This document shows, piece after piece, positions 63,143 through 64,000 of a stretch of DNA of 64,000 nt (the stretch's first letter is position 1; each line of letters begins with the position of its first letter). Both the position numbers and the translations under genes were made by a program. Origin of the DNA: Bin5 sp965242905 (lineage in GTDB: Bacteria; Chloroflexota; Anaerolineae; Caldilineales; Caldilineaceae); assembly GCA_965242905.1 (NCBI GenBank), contig CBDETM010000002.1:3782001-3846000 (forward strand). Reading direction: 5' to 3'. The notes under the pieces are model-generated. The model saw only the letters and a program-made list of their open reading frames with translations, had not been told where the DNA came from and did not search any database.

Positions 63143-64000
63143 ATGGATATCACCTGGGATTACACGAACCAGCGCGAGTATGTCAGGCGGATCAGTGAAG
63201 GCATGCCGCCGGTGATCATCAGTGCGGTGGTGACGGGCGGGCATCAGAAGAGCGAGAACCCGGCAGTGCCGGTGACCGCAGAGGAGCAGGCCGATGGTGC
63301 GGCCGAGGTCTACGCGGCGGGCGCGACGATCATCCATATCCACGCGCGGCAGGCAGACGATCCGACCCAGGCGTCGCATGAGGCGGACCGCTATCGCGAG
63401 ATCAATGAAATGATGCGCGCCAAGGCGCCGCAGATCCTGGTGGACAATTCGCAGGGCTTCGCCGACCTGACGACCGCGGGCAGCAGTTTCGTGGGTACGG
63501 CCCACCACTATAAATCGGCACCGATCGAGGCCGGCCCCGATATCATGGCTTTCAATCCCGGTCCGATGACCTTTCGCGGCGGCGCTGCTTACACGGGCGG
63601 CGACGGCGGGCCGAGCAAGGTCACGCTCGCCACTTTCGACGACTCCGAGCGTACGGCACAGCGGCTGCGGGAGCGGGGCATCAAACCACAGGTGTTCCTC
63701 TATCACCCCGGCCATCTCGACATTCTGGACTATCTCATCCAGCGCGACGCCCTGGACAAGCCTTACTTTTTGCAGTTGGTCTTTGGGCAGGAGAGCGGTA
63801 TCAACACGAGCATGGACAGTTTTCTGTACATGGTGCGCAATCTGCCCGAGGATTCCCTTTTCCAGACGTGTGCGCTCGGACTGGAAGAGCTGCATGTAAA
63901 TGTGATGGCGATGCTGCTGGGCGGTCATGTGCGCACCGGGTTGGAGGACTGCATTCACTACCAGCGCGGCGAGCTGGCGCGGAGCAACGCGCAGATGGTG
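63143..64000 (+). CDS. BKACE family beta-keto acid cleavage enzyme (partial)
   Basis: 286 codons are visible and the 3' end lies outside the window. The start at 63143 (MDITWDYTNQREYVRRISEG) has GAGGAG eight bases upstream. PVIISAVVTGG, AGATIIHIHAR (zinc-binding HxH), ILVDNSQGF and the Glu in QESGINTSM are typical of BKACE (DUF849) enzymes, which cleave beta-keto acids with acetyl-CoA. The gene starts 11 bp after the polyol dehydrogenase stop, so the four genes form one catabolic operon. Confidence 0.88.
   Translation, partial: MDITWDYTNQREYVRRISEGMPPVIISAVVTGGHQKSENPAVPVTAEEQADGAAEVYAAGATIIHIHARQADDPTQASHEADRYREINEMMRAKAPQILVDNSQGFADLTTAGSSFVGTAHHYKSAPIEAGPDIMAFNPGPMTFRGGAAYTGGDGGPSKVTLATFDDSERTAQRLRERGIKPQVFLYHPGHLDILDYLIQRDALDKPYFLQLVFGQESGINTSMDSFLYMVRNLPEDSLFQTCALGLEELHVNVMAMLLGGHVRTGLEDCIHYQRGELARSNAQMV

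Noticed and set aside
1..64000. tRNA, rRNA and known riboswitches
   Set aside because: Scanning intergenic gaps by eye showed no tRNA cloverleaf with a T-loop, no rRNA and no recognisable riboswitch; a covariance-model search would be decisive.

Overview
The window is about 64 kb of GC-rich bacterial chromosome. Its gene content suggests a Chloroflexota genome of the Caldilinea/Anaerolineae type: CUT1 sugar transporters with Tat-type lipoprotein binding proteins, families of Gfo/Idh/MocA dehydrogenases, BKACE, RecD2, fibronectin-III-bearing proteins, and many interspersed GC-rich palindromes. That assignment is an inference from gene content. There is no rRNA or other phylogenetic marker, and I found no tRNA.

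Region 1 (1-8.4 kb, minus strand) is a sugar uptake and oxidation cluster. It holds two solute-binding proteins (one running off the window), two permeases and three Gfo/Idh/MocA dehydrogenases. Region 2 (8.4-20 kb) is an accessory island. It contains an orphan phage-type terminase pair, a coiled-coil gene, a truncated ImmA-type peptidase gene, a four-gene operon (5-cytosine methyltransferase, GHKL ATPase, unknown Rossmann-like protein, Vsr endonuclease), an ISKra4-type element with an exact 8-bp target duplication, and a second DDE insertion sequence. A secreted HNH nuclease follows. Region 3 (21-29.6 kb) holds two REP/RAYT systems. Each has a Y1 HUH transposase next to an array of GTAG-footed hairpins, and the two hairpin families share one frame but have compensated stem tips. 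Between them lie an acetolactate-synthase-like enzyme, prephenate dehydratase and several very small membrane proteins.

Region 4 (29.6-37 kb) has a hybrid histidine kinase whose GAF domain is split by a fibronectin-III module, an intact IS982-type element, and a second CUT1 operon. Region 5 (37-63 kb) is mostly ordinary chromosome: an MFS transporter, tandem metallo-beta-lactamase-fold hydrolases, a HAD/Nudix pair, a CPA2 antiporter divergent from RecD2, a sugar isomerase, a phosphodiesterase-type hydrolase, a beta-propeller membrane protein overlapping a MurE-like ligase, a six-repeat lipoprotein and a small Cys protein. The right end (60-64 kb) is a catabolic operon: SDR, two zinc-type dehydrogenases and a BKACE enzyme cut by the window edge.

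Five copies of a double-hairpin repeat module are scattered across the window. Two of them sit inside MITE-like elements whose ends resemble those of the resident ISKra4 element and which have 8-9 bp target duplications, so the mobiliser and its likely passengers are both present. The points most worth follow-up are the paired REP/RAYT systems with covarying hairpins, the methyltransferase-ATPase-Vsr operon, and the FN3-split GAF kinase.
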